Origin: Sphaerulina vaccinii
Lineage: Eukaryota; Ascomycota; Dothideomycetes; Mycosphaerellales; Mycosphaerellaceae
DNA: 64,000 nt
Assembly (NCBI GenBank): GCA_022570795.1
Contig: JAKUDP010000014.1
Coordinates: forward strand, 992,001 to 1,056,000
Direction of reading: 5' to 3'
Made by a program: the position numbers and the translations under genes. Below, in pieces: positions 1 through 10,579 of the stretch. Within the stretch, counting starts at the first letter, position 1; every line of letters begins with the position of its first letter. The notes below the pieces were generated by a model, which worked only from the letters and a program-made list of their open reading frames with translations, was not told where the DNA came from and made no database searches.

Positions 1-1
1 G

Positions 2-455
2 GGAGCTCTGACTGAAACACTCTACGGCTACCCTTGCGAAGTAGAATCTACAATCACAACGGACGACGCTCTGGGCCCAGGTACCGACCACAGGTGCTGT
101 CAGAGATGTAGTGGCCAAACCAGATCGACATCAGAACTGCCGATTAAGAGGCAGTCCACGTACTCAATAAACCAGGTAGCGTACATGAGCGATCGTCTTG
201 GGCTACACTCCGTTGGCAATCCAAGCACAGATCCGAATGACTATGCCGTGAGCTTGCATCTGTATACCGTAAGCCATTGTCCCGTCTCACCGGCACTCGG
301 CTGGGCAGAACTCCCGAATATGGCTGACTGACACATTCTAGCCTCCCTATGCTGCTACGTTTGGTTGTTCAATCTTTGACCCGAAGACGGGCAAGAAGTC
401 AGCGGAGAAACACAAGATGAACCACTTCTATTCTGAGCTGGGGGTAAAGATGTAG
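2..455 (+). CDS. Cysteine dioxygenase, C-terminal part (5' end outside window)
   Basis: Cysteine dioxygenases are cupin-fold iron enzymes that oxidise cysteine to cysteine sulfinate in the cytosol. An open frame runs from base 2 to 268, then a 73-nt intron (269-341; GTAAGC donor, GCTGAC branch, TTCTAG acceptor) and a last exon (342-455) ending in TAG. The joined peptide carries family hallmarks: YMSDRLGLH, whose His matches the third iron ligand, then SLHLYTPPYAATFGC with the Tyr that in animal enzymes forms the Cys-Tyr cofactor, then IFDPKTGK and HFYSELG at the C terminus. The two upstream His ligands would be encoded before the window. A stretch of about 35 residues after LYGYPC is longer than I expect for the family; bases 41-103 could be a further 63-nt intron. 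Assignment is from memory of the family and is strong for the C-terminal motifs. Confidence 0.82.
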
Positions 456-3400
456 ACCGAAAGATCCAGACTCTAAATCATGACAACTTCATTTGGTGGC
501 TCGTACGAAGAGTGGCGTTACGAGGCTGTCTCCCTTGCGATGCTTGAAAGCAAGTCGGCTGTTGAGTTTGAAAGAACCTTACTTGGGCTGCTATTCGCAG
601 GTCTCTTACCAGGAGTCTGTGAACTCAAGCACAACCTCAGCCTTATGCGAAGCTGCTGGGCACGGCTGGGTGCACAGGACAATGCTGTATACTAGCACAG
701 GTGGTCATCAATGCAGTCCTTCATGTATTGAGAAATGTTCAGAAGTTTCACGTTACGACTTTTCCGAGAAAGCACTTCGATCTGTCAGCAACTGCCACGA
801 GAGGACAAGGTATAGGAACGCAAGACGTCCATGCTGGTGGAGTCATGATCGATGTCGAGTTGCAAGCGAGATGTCGTCAATTGCCGATGCCTCTTTGAAA
901 TGAGTTCTCCATTGCTGGCAAGTTCATGAAATGAGGAGCAGCAGCTGCAAATGTTGTCGTGCATGGCATGGACTTCTAAAAGATTCATCGTGACCATGAT
1001 TCAAGATCTGCATGTTGCTGACAGCCTTGATGCTTGGAGAATATGAGCTTGATGCAAGCCGCAGCCAGGTCCGCTGCGTGACAGACCGGGCTACTGCAAC
1101 ATCGTTGAAGCAGGTACAATAGCGATCTACAGCATTCGCTGCAACATTCATCGACGTTGTGCCAGCGATGCAGATGCATTGATGCCCACCAGACGTTACA
1201 GAAGCCATCATGGCTTAGGTGATACCGAGAGATCTGGGACGTTTGAAACGTCCTGTCGTGCAACGCATTGTAACCGTCGCTGAACGCATGTCGTAGTACA
1301 GTACGGCCACGACACTCAAGAGAACTTTTGGATGACTTTGAGATCTGCACAGCCCCCGTGATCCCGCGGTGGCGTGCAGAACGATGTATGCACAGATATG
1401 AATCCTCGTATGGCTGTGAGTGCAGATTCTTGGAACCTTGAAATGTTGATCGTGCTTTTCGGGAAACTATTGCCTCGAACATGATGCAGGTGTTGACGCG
1501 TCGACAGAGTCTGCAGTTCCCAATGAGCGGCGGACATGATGAACTGACCAAGACCATGAACGCTTCTGATCAGTTGACGTATCGTCTTTACTGAGGACGC
1601 TCGATCAAGCGCTGCAGCATTCAGGATAAGCGGTGCTGTCGCTGATGGAATCGACAAGTGTTGCATCATATTCAGAGCCTGAGCTAGCGCAGGCTAGCGT
1701 CCGCTACAGGTCGTTTGGTGGGACGTTTGATGGCTTATTTGGTGGAACCAGTCCTTCGGTATCCTCCATGGAGCGCAACTACTTCTACTCCTGCATATGA
1801 GAGTACCGACCTTGGACATGGTATGCAGACCCACAAGATGGTATCTGCTAACGCATTGGATCGGGAACCTGGAAATCTCAAATCAAACGGTCGATGGTGG
1901 GGTTGCTGAGCGTCTCACCTCTAAGCCATGAGGAGACAATGCCCTCTTCCACAGGTGAAAATGAGTACCGTAGACCTGGTCCGTGGTCAAGATGTGGCAG
2001 TCGTCACAGGCCACAGTGAACTGTAAGTCGTTGATGTAATTGGCAAGGAGGCGCAAGATCCTAGCAAGCTGACGCCGACAATCAATGGAGGGGAGTAGTC
2101 TTGTATCAGGATTAGAGTTGGCCGAGGAGGGAGATCCAGAATGATCAGAGCTAGCAGACTAGCAGTTCAGTAGAGAAGCCGGTCGGTAGCTCTTGCACGT
2201 AGGAGAGAATAGTGGTTGCCGCAAATGGACAGCTATTTCGAGCTGTGCCGTGGAAGCTTCATTGTGTTGTCGTGGAGCAGTGTTGCCATTCATAGCAAAA
2301 GTATGCAATTCGAGACGTTCTTCGAGCGTTCCTTCTGTCGTCAGAAGACTATTCTCGTGGAGTGAGATCTGGAGGTTCGAATAACCTCTTCTCATTGGTT
2401 CAGTTAAGGTGGACGGCCAGGTAGCGTCCGCCTTAGTGACCAGCTCTGATCTGCAGGCCCCGCGCTGTCGTGATGTCGAAGGGCACATGCATCGTCAGCT
2501 TCTGCCGGATCGTCCATCAAGTCAGCAAGGCCAGACTTTGGAGACTTGAGATACCTGTCGCGCCAAGGACAAGTCGCAAGGAAGCGTTGAGAGTCGTTGT
2601 GGGAGGGGATCGCTCCGTGTGGAGCAAAGGGTCGGCAAACGTCCAATAGCATTTCTCGACCTTCTTCGGATTCTTGCCATTTCACGATCTTACTCGTGCG
2701 TGCTCGAACTTTTTACCTTTGGATGGGCGCTAAGCTTTCGGTGTCGCTGAATGCGATGTTGCGAATGGGAATGGTCTGTCTCGGAGAATCAAGGAGATCA
2801 ATTTCGTCGGCACGGCCAGAAATCGCTGATCGTTAAAGTGTGCTAGCGAGATCCTGCCTGTCCTGTCCTGTCCTGTCCTCTTCATCGCCTGTCAGCGATT
2901 CTGGTCGATCATCTCGCGCTGCCTCTGTCAGCGCAGCAGCAGTGGGCGAATTCGGTCCCGTGCGCCCGCATATAGACCATCGGCAAGCTATTGCCTATAG
3001 GCTGTCTATACCGTCATTTGATGCTCTTCATCCTCCGCCGGAGGTCAGGCGTTGCGCTGCGCGGAGAATTCATGTCGGCCAGCGTCCAGCAATGGCGACG
3101 CAGAAAGCACCTTTTCTGCTGCCATTGGAGGTCGCGCAAGCCTAACGGAGTGGGAGCAAGGCCCCAGCGCCTGCAGGCGGGAGTGATCGCCAGTGCGTCT
3201 CATTGGCAGGGCGGCGTGGTCTTTGTTTCGGTCCACAAGGCCAGCGACCTGCGACCGCTCTTGTGCGCCCAAGCCGATGTGGGCACCGGCGAGACGATAG
3301 TAAGTAGGATGCCTGCTGTTCCAAAGCGGATCCACTGCACTGCACTGCACGTCTTGTGCGCTGCCGGCCACGAGAGACAAGGCATTTGGATCCACCGTGT

Positions 3401-4036
3401 TGCGGAGGCCTGTCGCCTGTGCTGATGATGAGGCCTGCCTACCTGGTCTGGCTGGCCTGTCTGGGACGAGACAGTGAGCACTAGGCTAGCGACCGGTTCG
3501 CTATGACGCTACCTTCCATAATCATCAATCCCACGCCGGCGAGCAGCGCTATGGGCGATCGGATTCGAAGGGCCAGGGATGCTCACACCAGACAGTGCCA
3601 TCCATGCCCCCCCTTCACACGATAGCCAACTTCGCGCCGAACCGTTGATTCCGTGCGTCCTGGCATGAACCTAGAGGCCCTTAGGTAGATGTACCGCCTC
3701 CGCAACTCTCGACCTGATCTACCTCTTCCCGGCGTCCTCTGCGCCTCGACTCGTCTCCTGGAACTTGCTGCTGCTGCCACAACAGCCTGCATATGAGAGC
3801 CACGGTTGCCATCAAGAATGCCCCTCAGTGCCCAACCGCTGTCCAGTCCTGGCTCGCATGTTCCCTTTGGCCCTCCCGAACTCACTGCATAGCTGCAGGC
3901 GCCGTCCTGCCGCCGTAAGCCCAAGCCACAGGCGTGTAAACCTGCGGCACTTGCGCGCGAAGTCCACTACTACTGTCACTTCGCGGGACGACAAGTGCCA
4001 ACACTCTGGGGCCTACGCTGCCTGAGGTGGCGTTGA
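456..4036. other. Gene-poor interval, no supportable gene
   Basis: About 3.6 kb between the cysteine dioxygenase gene and the CENP-B-type gene. Open frames up to 190 codons exist on both strands (for example minus 985-1557 and 1316-1669, minus 2159-2685, plus 2991-3425), but they overlap one another, show no recognisable family and do not join convincingly through splice sites. The last kilobase before 4037 is relatively GC-rich and is the likely promoter and leader of the next gene. No terminal repeats, target duplications or transposase fragments were seen. A diverged pseudogene or non-coding RNA cannot be excluded. Confidence 0.5.
2857..2879. repeat. Short CCTGT tandem repeat
   Basis: Four perfect CCTGT units plus a partial unit. 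A second pentamer run, three CACTG units, lies at 3333-3350. Both are in the gene-poor interval upstream of the CENP-B-type gene and look like ordinary microsatellites. Confidence 0.8.
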
Positions 4037-5771
4037 ATGATCGATGCTATGGCTGACGATGAACGCAACACAGCTTATCGATCGTCGCCGTCGAATCACT
4101 GGCATCACTTTCCAACCCATCCTCATTCACATCACGGCACGCCAGCACAGGAATACCAAGGATTCAGCTTCACTTCTCCTCAGCTACCCATGGAGCCAAG
4201 TGCGTTCGCCAGCGGCGTGCAACAACGACCGATGCATCACCACTTGCAACCGCTCGTGATGCCGCAGTGGCCATCGATGCTGAGCAGCCAGGCACACAAC
4301 TTATATCAACCAATGTATCAGCAACCCATTCAAACTATGCAACCGATGTCAGCTGGACCGCTGATGACTCCCATATCAGCAACGTCGACGAAGTCGACTT
4401 CGACGCCGCGCAAGACGTTGACCGATCTGGATCGGAAACGAATGTGTCAATATGCAGAGGAGCATCCCAACAGCAAGCAGACTGAGATTGGAGGTACGTC
4501 CTTGTCAGAAGTTGATTGACGTGAGGGTATGCTAACTCGTTGCTAGCCATCTTTGGAGTTGAACGAAGGTACAATTGGACACCTGAACACGTTCGACGAT
4601 CGATGCTGACCCCTATAGTACCGTCTCCAAAGTGTTGCGACAGAAGGAGAAGTACCTCTTCCAAGATGATGGCAGTCGCTCACCGGTCAAACGCGCCAAA
4701 GGAAGAAGTCCTGACATCGAGCGTGCCCTCGCTGTTTGGGCGAAGAACCAGGTACGTCTGCGGTGCGCCGACTCGAGAGAGTTACTTGCTCACCACTCAG
4801 TACAGGAGAAGAAAGGGAACCCACTGTCCGACGAGCTCATACGAGCTCAAGCAAGGGCATTCGCAGCGACGACGACTACTCCGGACAACCATGTAGCATT
4901 GAGCTCGAGCTGGATCGAGAAGTTCAAGCTCAAGAACAACCTCCTGGGCGCAAGATCACGTAAAACGTCCCTTGACCCTGACCAAGCAGCAGCTGCCTCG
5001 TCCTCTTCACACACTCCAGGAGATCATTCTCCCGCGTCGCCGTCGGGACTGGGCTCTCCATCACCCATAGACTTACACAGCACTCAGAGCCACGAAAGTC
5101 TAAAGCACGAGAACACAGACGAGTATCTCGACTTTAGCAGCAATAGACACGGGCCATACCATACACAGAGCACGACATCACTTCACAGCGCATTCACGGA
5201 TACTGCCCCATCATCATTCTCTCCAGGGCCGCTGAGCCCGACCACATCTCCATTCTTCACGCCCGACTCCGGGACGGCACCATCGCCATTCGTACCTCCG
5301 CCATCACACGCACGACCCATTCTGGTAGCGCCGTCGAATACGGACTCCCATCGACCGCGGAGCCAGACATTTCCACGCTTAGATCCAGCTTACATGACCA
5401 GTTCAGGGGAAGCAGGGACTCCCAAGTATAGCAACAGTTCAAATCTGGATTCACCTATGCAGGAACCACCAGACCCTTTGACGAGTCTTGATGAAGCGAT
5501 GAGTATGCACGATCCAGAGAGCCGCCCACCAACCGTCACGCCGTTGGACACGATGCGACCGCCTCCACTGCCATCGCACGCAGCCAGACGAGAATCAGGG
5601 CCAATACCAGGATTAGCACAAGGAACGACGCCTGAAGAGGCCAGACAGGCACTGCAGGTTGTCTTGAGATTCTTCGAACAACAGCCCCATGGCTTTCTGG
5701 ACTATCACGAAAGTTTGACAATGGGAAAGCTCATGGAAAAGCTCAAGCTGCAATCTCGCGCGAACAGCTGA
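4037..5771 (+). CDS. CENP-B/Tc5-type helix-turn-helix DNA-binding protein
   Basis: Spliced protein of about 525 residues, presumably a nuclear DNA-binding regulator. Exons 4037-4493, 4547-4568 (22 nt), 4619-4751 and 4806-5771; introns of 53, 50 and 54 nt with GTACGT or GTACAA donors and CTAAC/CTGAC branches. The third intron is a multiple of three with no stop, so an unspliced reading looks open. An N-terminal psq/ABP1-like helix-turn-helix (LTDLDRKRM through IFGVERSTVSKVL) is followed by a CENP-B/Tc5 DNA-binding domain (ALAVWAKNQ, GNPLSDELIRAQAR, SSSWIEKFKLKNNL) at roughly residues 140-260. The rest is a Ser/Pro-rich, probably disordered region. No DDE transposase domain follows, so this looks like a host protein related to pogo-derived factors such as fission yeast Abp1/Cbh1, not a transposon. 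A second ATG lies at 4049. Targets are unknown. Confidence 0.82.
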
Positions 5772-6100
5772 TCGATACTCACGATGAGAATGATATCACT
5801 TCACTTTTGAGCTTGCACGCTCACATTGTTACAATTGTACTTTGCTTTGGGATGGTGTATGGATTGTGCATACTTGCATACTGCATCAACGTGGAATGAA
5901 CACAGGATGATGCACGAAGGGGAAAAATTAGACGGCCAGTCCGCTCAGGCGGCACAAACGGCGCAAAGGCACACTGTTGTGGAAGCAGCTTTTCGACCAT
6001 TGTATTGTTATGCACACTAGCTGGACGACAGCCATAGATGCCAGTGAAACCATCATCGGACGACCAGAACGTCCCAATAGTCTGGGTACCTCACTCCACT
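5772..6100. other. Intergenic, convergent 3' ends
   Basis: A 329-bp spacer between the CENP-B-type gene (plus) and the PXA-domain gene (minus). It should hold both 3' untranslated regions. The PXA gene could extend into it, because a GTGAGT donor-like site lies at the end of its last exon (about 6112-6117, minus strand), but I could not find a convincing following exon. Confidence 0.5.
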
Positions 6101-8682
6101 TCACGTCCATTTCTTACTCACAGCCAGCTCTTCATCTCGGCAAGATGCCAACTCTGGAAACAATCGAGCCACTAGAAGCTCTACGATACGCACGACAAGG
6201 TGCTTATTCAAGTATGTATGAATGAGCAGGTCCAGCTCAGACTCGACATCAGATCTCATTTGATCGATGTCTCTGGTGGCGAAGAAGCTCGCCCGCACAC
6301 CGGCAGGAATGGAGTCAACGATAGCCACGGCACATTCGCGCTTTATTTGGACCGTTTCGTGGTCTGTAGGCGGTGTGCGTGCAGGCGCGAGTACATTGTC
6401 GGGAAAGATAGCGCTTCGGGCAGCTTGGAGAACGGTCGGGATCCATCGTGAGTTGAGCACACGTTCGTGGACCTGCAACGAGAATAGCCTGCATACACAT
6501 ATGTCAGTACGCTGTATTGTGTCTGACTTTGGCAAATCAGCCAGATTGCGTGCATATTCCAGTGTCAAGCTGATGGGACAGGCAAATGTCCGCAACGTTC
6601 CAGAGTTGAACCAGGATCAGTTCCGTAGCTTGACTGGTCTGCGCATCGTTTCCTGCTAGTGAACGAATGAAGTGCTGAAAGAGCTGTATCGCGATATCAC
6701 TGGTGCCCACAGCAACTTCGGCAGCAGACCTGTATCGAAGGTCCGGTCCACTCGCAGAAGTGGCCGTTTAGGTTTGGGCCGCGATAGCGGCGCCGTGAGC
6801 ACAGACGTCGACGATCATCCTAGTTCGCGATGGGCCGCACCGGCAGCCGCATGGCATGTGTGCCGACAAGTCTGGCGGATTGTGAAAGCAGACCACGGTT
6901 GACAATGCTTCGTGTTGCGTAGCTACACAGCTGCTGAGACACTCATGATTGGGCGATCATGGTGTGAGCTTGGAACCGAGTTGTTGAGTGCGTAGTGGTA
7001 GTGTTTCACTGAGAGCAAGCGGAGGATTTGTGCATCAGCAAAGCGCTTGGAGGTCTTGTCCTGGTAAGCGTGCCAAGCGACATGCACAAGAAACACCGTT
7101 TCCAGTAGCATAGCAGTCTGTAGCATGACATTGGCGGATGTCAGGATCATATGACCGTGAGACCATGCACGCTGCCGGCGTGGCTTTTCGCTTGGACGAA
7201 TGAGGGGGAGCCATGCAAGGGTATGCAGCCTCAGAGGACTGACGTTGGGACCCTCGACAGAGTCGATAGCTCGTGATATGCACGCCCGTGGGCATTGCAG
7301 GTAGGTGCAGAATGGGATGAAGAATGGGCGGTAGGAACTCACCTGTCCAACCTGCTATTGGTGCAGCAAATCTGTCCTGGTCCATACAGCGCCAAATGAC
7401 GAAGTAGTGATAACATACCAGACAGCCATGGCGCGCGTTTTCTCAGCATCAGCAGCTCGGACATGCAACCCCAGACGTGCATATCGATGATGGGTCGCGT
7501 CTCAATACTTGTGTGTATGCCATGCGTCTCGTCGAGGCTTGGTAGAGAAGCAGCGGACTTTCCGGTCGATCCGCCTAGTGACTGCAAGGGTCGTAACGCG
7601 CGTGCCTGGATCGACGAAGCGTGCATGATTGCAAGGCAGGCGGAGCGCACGAAAAGCCATAGCATCATAACGAGTTGGATGACGGCCCAAAATGCACAAA
7701 TGACCATGTCAAAGCGCTGTCGTAGCCACTCATAACGACGAGGTCTTGCCGATGCAGGTGTATCACCTGAGCGTCGATAGTCGCCCAAGCTGTCGGTAGA
7801 AGAGTTTGTCCGTTCTTGATGAGCCCCATGCGGTCGCAGTGCACGCAATAGCTTCGTTATGCCGTCCCATAACAGCCACGGTTCGCAAGCCTTGCCACAT
7901 ATGCCATTGTGGAGAATGAGTTCCGAGAATATCTCCGAGACCAACACTTCTAGACACGGATTCTGCAAATCCTCTGGCGGAAGGAGTAGAGGCAAGAGTC
8001 GACTTATCAGAAGTAGGCACCAAGCGACCTCACTGTTCCGCTGTTCGCTGGCTGCTTCTGCGCTCGATGGGGCAGGATCGAGAGCCACGTGGGGCCGCAA
8101 GGCTTGATATCGCAGGCACACTTCTGCGGCCGTAAGTCGTGTGCTCTGCGAGCTGCAAGAAGTACGAACCGCTGCCGCGAGTTAGCGCGAGATGTACTGA
8201 CCAATACGGCTTCAATGCTCACCATTGATATGCTCAGTTAGTAGTTCAGGAAGCTCATCGAGCAGCAAGTTTTCCAGATCGACATGGCGGAGACGCTGTT
8301 CAAGCTCTCTTGTGCAGTGCGCGATGATTTGCACGATCCAAGCCACAAATTCCTGATCGGATGTGATGCGATTGTACCATGCCTGGACGAAAACATTCAA
8401 GATCACCGCAATGAAGGCATATAATTGGACGTCGACCTCGTTCGAGCTAGTGAGTGGCGGCAAGAGCTGCTCGAGTGGCTCTGTGGATGGTTCGTGAGCA
8501 GTTGAAGTTGTCGTTGAAGCGGGCTCCGGAGCTGTCGCGCATAGTACGCGTTTGATATATGCCGTCGTAGCCTCGTCGATGTTTCGCTGTGTCGCGTCCC
8601 TGTACTGCTGTTCACTGTTGCTGAGTCCTGCGCGCTGTTGTGGTTGCATCGAAGGGCGTGCAGTGGCAGCGCCTTGGGCCAT
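6101..8682 (-). CDS. PXA-domain membrane protein with an 854-nt intron
   Basis: Protein of about 558 residues with a PXA (PX-associated) domain, a family found in sorting nexins and fungal endomembrane proteins. Exons (minus): 8682-8223, 8171-7343, 6488-6101. Intron 1 (51 nt) has GTGAGC, GCTAAC and GGCAG signals. Intron 2 (7342-6489, 854 nt) is far longer than any other here, yet the junction restores the family pattern: GQICCTNSRLDR joins LFSLQVHERVL, then ARSAIFPDNVLAP, CAVAIVDSIPAGV, YLNKHLVVRIVELLVARLFPEL. The N-terminal PXA part (DVQLYAFIAVILNVF ... LLLDELPELL) is followed by a hydrophobic, probably membrane-spanning segment (FDMVICAFWAVIQLVMMLWL). The start at 8682 gives MAQGAATARP; the frame is open further upstream without a better ATG. 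Related to fission yeast Pxa1; lipid or organelle-contact roles are inference. Confidence 0.82.
6489..7342 (-). other. Long intron 2 of the PXA-domain gene
   Basis: 854 nt with a consensus donor (GTGAGT) and acceptor (TATGCAG); frame and homology both require removal of the whole interval. On the gene strand it contains an open frame of about 139 codons beginning at the donor itself, with an internal ATG frame of about 74 codons that includes a hydrophobic stretch (AMLLETVFLVHVAW). I recognise no family and see no terminal repeats. It may be an old insertion, a retained regulatory segment, or a nested transcript. Confidence 0.6.
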
Positions 8683-9098
8683 GCTAAGTTGCAGTGATCC
8701 TCCAGATAGCCGCCACCATTGTACGAAGCCTCGAAGTAAATCTTCTCTGAGGCTTGCCAATGAGACGAAAATGAAAGATGGAAGGTTTTGTTTGCAACAG
8801 TAGGAGAGGTTGAGTTTCACGAACGCCAAATGACGCCAAGAAGCGCCAGTCAAACCTTCCTTTCATCTTCGCTCTGCCACCTCACAACAACCACCAGCAG
8901 CAGAGAAGGGCTTGACGTATTGTCAGACTAACAATAATTCAGAACAGAGAGGGCATTCTTCCGATGCAATATTAGCAAATCTCTCTGCAATCTGGAACAT
9001 ACTAGGTGGCCAAAAGTAAAGACAGAGTGTGCTGGCAATCTTCATTTTCCTCGAGCCTTGCACCATCTACTTTAGCGGACGAAGGATCGCTCGTGAGA
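8683..9098. promoter_or_regulatory. Divergent promoter, PXA gene / MED10
   Basis: 416 bp between two divergently transcribed starts, so it should contain both promoters and leaders. No specific factor site was recognised with confidence. Confidence 0.5.
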
Positions 9099-9615
9099 AT
9101 GGCCACAACCACGCAGGATGAGGTGGACAGTAAGTCGGCGGCTATCCCATTGTTCGCCAATCACTGATCATCCCAAGAGGAACTCCGCGCCATCATCACC
9201 AATCTATACATTGTGATGTGCCAAGCGCATGATTATCAAGGCTCGAATACGAATAAGGCAATGCAGGAAGAGATGTAAGACTTGCTTGCTCCCAGCATAT
9301 ATATGCTCGACGTGCTCACAAGTTTGCAGAATGACCTTGATCAAGAACCTCAAGAGCCTCAGCCAGAAAGCACAGCTTCTACCCACACATCTACCTGTGG
9401 AGATTATCAATTACGTCGAGAACTCGCGTAACCCAGACATTTACACTCGGGAGTTTGTCGAGCTTGTCATGCGCTACAACCAACAGCTGAAAGGCAGGAG
9501 CGAAGGCTATGGCCAATTTCACGACATTCTCGCGGAGACCATCATCAGCGCGATCCCCGACATGGCAGCGGATGTAAGGAAGGTTGCTGCTGCATCTGGA
9601 AGGTCGATGGGTTAG
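9099..9615 (+). CDS. MED10: Mediator complex subunit 10
   Basis: Med10 (Nut2) is a small middle-module subunit of Mediator, which links transcription factors to RNA polymerase II in the nucleus. Exons 9099-9129, 9178-9274 and 9330-9615, introns of 48 and 55 nt, give 137 residues, close to the usual fungal length. Family blocks are clear: KELRAIITNLYIVMCQAHDYQG near the N terminus, LIKNLKSLSQKAQLLPTHLP, then the strongly conserved YVENSRNPDIYTREFVELVMRYNQQLKG and a C-terminal ISAIPDMAADVRKV. Phases match exactly across both introns (1 and 2). The short first exon (MATTTQDEVD) was missed by simple ORF calling and was found through its GTAAGT donor. Confidence 0.95.
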
Positions 9616-10579
9616 AGAACGACGAAGGAAGCACCAAAAGCTCCTGGTGCAGACAACACTTCTGCCATTCTCACAACAACGAGCTCGATTGAGGATGATT
9701 TGGCCACCCTGCACATGAAACCTTGGTGGAAGAGCTTGCGCAAGCTCAGTGTGCATAGAAAGTACAAGATCTTCGACTATCGTGGAAGGAGGAGTTGTTT
9801 TGGGACCCACTGGGAAGCCGCCCTGACATGACTTTAAGTTGTCAAGTCCTTCACCAAGCCACCAGGCTCAAGCTGCGCTCTCGCCACAATTGATGGACAA
9901 TCTTCTTGGTATACTGGAGATGCCACTCCCGGCCCGAGCACATTCGAGCAGGTCTACTCTGCTTCGAAATCCGCAGAGGTCTTATAATACAGCAGGATCG
10001 AGAAGTCGAGGTTTCACTAACAGTACCAAGGATCGATTGAGATGCTGCAGCAAGTAGGTGGAGTGGAGGTTAAAGGACTAGGACGCAACTCTGCAGCGCA
10101 GAGAGAAGACTGTAGAAGCCGGCTATCGGCGCAATTCAAATGATGAGTTCATACTGCTGCATAGCCTCACAACTATGATGAAGTTGAAGAGAGTGCTACT
10201 TTGAACCCTAGGCGTTGTGAAGTAGCCAGATTCCTGTCCCCTGAGTAGCTCATCTGTTTCCCAAGCCCACTCACGCATCCTATCGCGAGCACCTAATGGT
10301 TATCGTGAAGCTTCCGATGTGGATTCGAGTAGTGACAGTGATGGCGGAGTGGTATACATATGTGGCATGCAATACACGAGGTGTAGGTGGATATGTGAAG
10401 ATGGAGCAAGACGCTGACTCAGCATTTGTTGATCTGTTGTTTTGATCGCGAAACACAGCTCATCCTCGATAGCAACAAGCCATTGAATTGTGCACCGACG
10501 CGTTGAATCCCGTTCTCGCCGCGCTATCGCCACTCTCTATGCTACTCGACAGCACATTACCAGTATAGATCCAGGCGAC
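9616..10579. other. Intergenic, 3' flank of MED10 and promoter of the SPB protein gene
   Basis: 964 bp. Short open frames (such as plus 9839-10057) have no recognisable family. The last 100 bp should be the leader of the downstream gene and contain one ACGCGT hexamer at 10498-10503. Nothing else was supported. Confidence 0.5.
10498..10503. promoter_or_regulatory. ACGCGT hexamer (MluI cell-cycle box) upstream of the SPB protein gene
   Basis: Perfect ACGCGT ending 76 bp before the ATG of the Cep57/Ppc89-like gene. In yeasts this is the core site of the G1/S factor MBF. A single palindromic hexamer is expected by chance every few kilobases, so function is only a suggestion. Confidence 0.35.

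Noticed and set aside
985..1669. Overlapping minus-strand frames of 190 and 117 codons in the gene-poor interval
   Set aside because: No family motif, no consistent splice path to neighbouring frames, and His/Cys/Ser-rich composition like out-of-frame reading.
2372..2388. GAGGTTCGAATAACCTC resembles a tRNA T-arm
   Set aside because: It is a 6-bp stem with a 5-nt loop, not a 5-bp stem with a 7-nt loop, and no D-arm, anticodon arm or acceptor stem can be placed around it.
2404..2685. Minus-strand frame that looks partly protein-like, with a possible 53-nt intron (CAG|GTATCT ... GCTGAC ... GGCAG)
   Set aside because: The intron signals fit only if another frame is used, which gives a 64-residue Arg-rich peptide with no recognisable family; the two readings contradict each other.
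4037..5771. Reading the CENP-B-type gene as a pogo transposon
   Set aside because: No DDE domain, no terminal inverted repeats seen, three spliceosomal introns, and single copy in the window.
9391..9810. 139-codon minus-strand frame over MED10
   Set aside because: It is antisense to the conserved Med10 exon and has no family features.
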